64,000 nt of DNA, from contig CM069876.1 of NCBI GenBank assembly GCA_036172665.1, forward strand, positions 5,456,001 through 5,520,000. Direction: 5' to 3'. Under the pieces are notes generated by a model that did no database searches, was not told the DNA's origin, and was given only the letters and a program-made list of their open reading frames with translations. Every line of letters starts with the position of its first letter. Position 1 is the stretch's first letter. Position numbers and translations under genes: made by a program. The stretch is from Prosopocoilus inquinatus (lineage: Eukaryota; Arthropoda; Insecta; Coleoptera; Lucanidae). Of this stretch, positions 63,196 to 64,000 are shown in pieces.

Positions 63196-63579
63196 CTAAA
63201 AATTAAGGTTGGTAGAGCTGGATAGTGTATTAGAAAGTCGCCGTGATCAGCGGAGGGGACAGAAGGTGCGTATCTCGTTACATCACGTCACGTGATAAAT
63301 TCCATTGGGCATATTAACGAGATTTTTGAGTTATTTAATCAATAGGACCATAGGATTGACTTCATTTATAGTAAATTAGATTAAGATTTAGGACACAGAT
63401 TAAAACTCACTCTATTTACTTCACTGTGACGGATAGAAGTTTCCTGTGACGTCAGGAGTTACTTTTGCGGCGAGGAAAGAAATTTCAAACTAGTTTTACC
63501 AATCTAAAAATATATTTACGCGTCACAGCTGTAACAGTACTATGGAAACAAAGAAGTAAAACTGTGAAATAAAAATATG

Positions 63580-64000
63580 ATTTGGAAAGAAAAAGGTAAC
63601 TATAAAAAAAATACAAAAAAAAGATGATTGATATTCAAAATAAAAATAAATATCGTCAAATCTAATCAAATAAAAACAGAAGACGATCGTGGATTAAGAT
63701 AGGAAGGGATAGGATTTACTAAGAATAAGTCAAATCGATACAAATATTGACAACCTAAAATTTAATCTGTAAATATTAAAGATTAAAATTAAATAAACTT
63801 AATTGAGTAAATGAAAAAATAAAAAAATAGAAAATCGTATCCATTAAAGTCAAACGAAAGATAAAACAAAAAACAAAAGATTACACGAAAATAAAAACCA
63901 TATAAAAAATATAAGAAGAGAAATTTGCCAAGATCGAAGGGATTAGAACGTAAAATAGACTCAAATCGTTTAAGTAAAACAAAAAATTAAAATAAAAGAC
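63580..64000 (+). repeat. A-rich dispersed repeat (right edge of window)
   Basis: Runs of AAAATAAAAAC with GACGATCG and AAAGATTACACG, similar to the blocks at 5.6 and 55.5 kb. No gene. Confidence 0.45.

Noticed and set aside
1..64000. tRNA genes
   Set aside because: I scanned for A-box/B-box pairs (GGTTCGAATCC-like) and found no cloverleaf I could support.

Overview
The window is a stretch of insect nuclear genome, AT-rich and dominated by mobile DNA. Three recognisable host loci identify it: a juvenile hormone epoxide hydrolase (JHEH) gene with three exons (plus strand, 34815-59050), an orphan first exon of a second JHEH (minus, 7845-8033), an intronless cytosolic HSP70 with a heat-shock promoter (minus, 23302-25236) and an intronless PIG-C/GPI2 (minus, 17930-18784). 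JHEH is an arthropod hormone-catabolism enzyme, so the host is an insect. A beetle is my guess, but the sequence alone does not prove the order.

Layout. 1-2.9 kb: a hammerhead-ribozyme (HHR) repeat and a broken non-LTR retrotransposon. 3-7.3 kb: AT-rich non-coding DNA with a degenerate tandem repeat and an A-rich repeat. 7.36-7.56 kb: an inverted pair of HHRs. 8.7-12.1 kb: a dead mariner split by a 2.2-kb TA-flanked element (X1). 12.3-14 kb: a satellite built of TATCGATA words inside hAT-like DNA. 14-16 kb: a second non-LTR remnant. 16-17.3 kb: two HHR retro-insertions and small palindromes. 17.9-25.4 kb: PIG-C, a nest of hAT MITEs, and HSP70. 25.9-30.6 kb: X2, a second inverted copy of X, carrying a 2.3-kb mariner-type element with 0.48-kb terminal repeats. 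31.7-32.7 kb: a dimeric satellite between direct repeats. 33.6-34.1 kb: the best HHR element. 34.8-59.05 kb: JHEH, whose 16.6-kb and 6.3-kb introns hold mariner-type foldbacks, two inverted hAT copies, a Penelope-type GIY-YIG remnant and a 5-kb palindrome. 59.3-61.8 kb: a Transib-like element inside a Harbinger-like MITE. 62-64 kb: another HHR hairpin and a possible 3' terminal exon.

The most unusual content is the density of type I hammerhead ribozymes with very short or palindromic helix III. I count about fifteen HHR-like cores (eleven with an intact core) of at least five sequence types in 64 kb. Several sit in short retro-insertions that have 11-14 bp target-site duplications, inverted 5' heads and, in two types, helix I extended into a long hairpin. 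A Penelope-like GIY-YIG remnant in the same window, with its own HHR, suggests which machinery moves them. A second pattern is structural: at least five nested elements, from three superfamilies, lie at or very near the centre of an older palindrome.

The host genes do not form an operon or an obvious pathway cluster. Two JHEH starts with first coding exons of identical length (189 nt) suggest a local, divergently oriented duplication.
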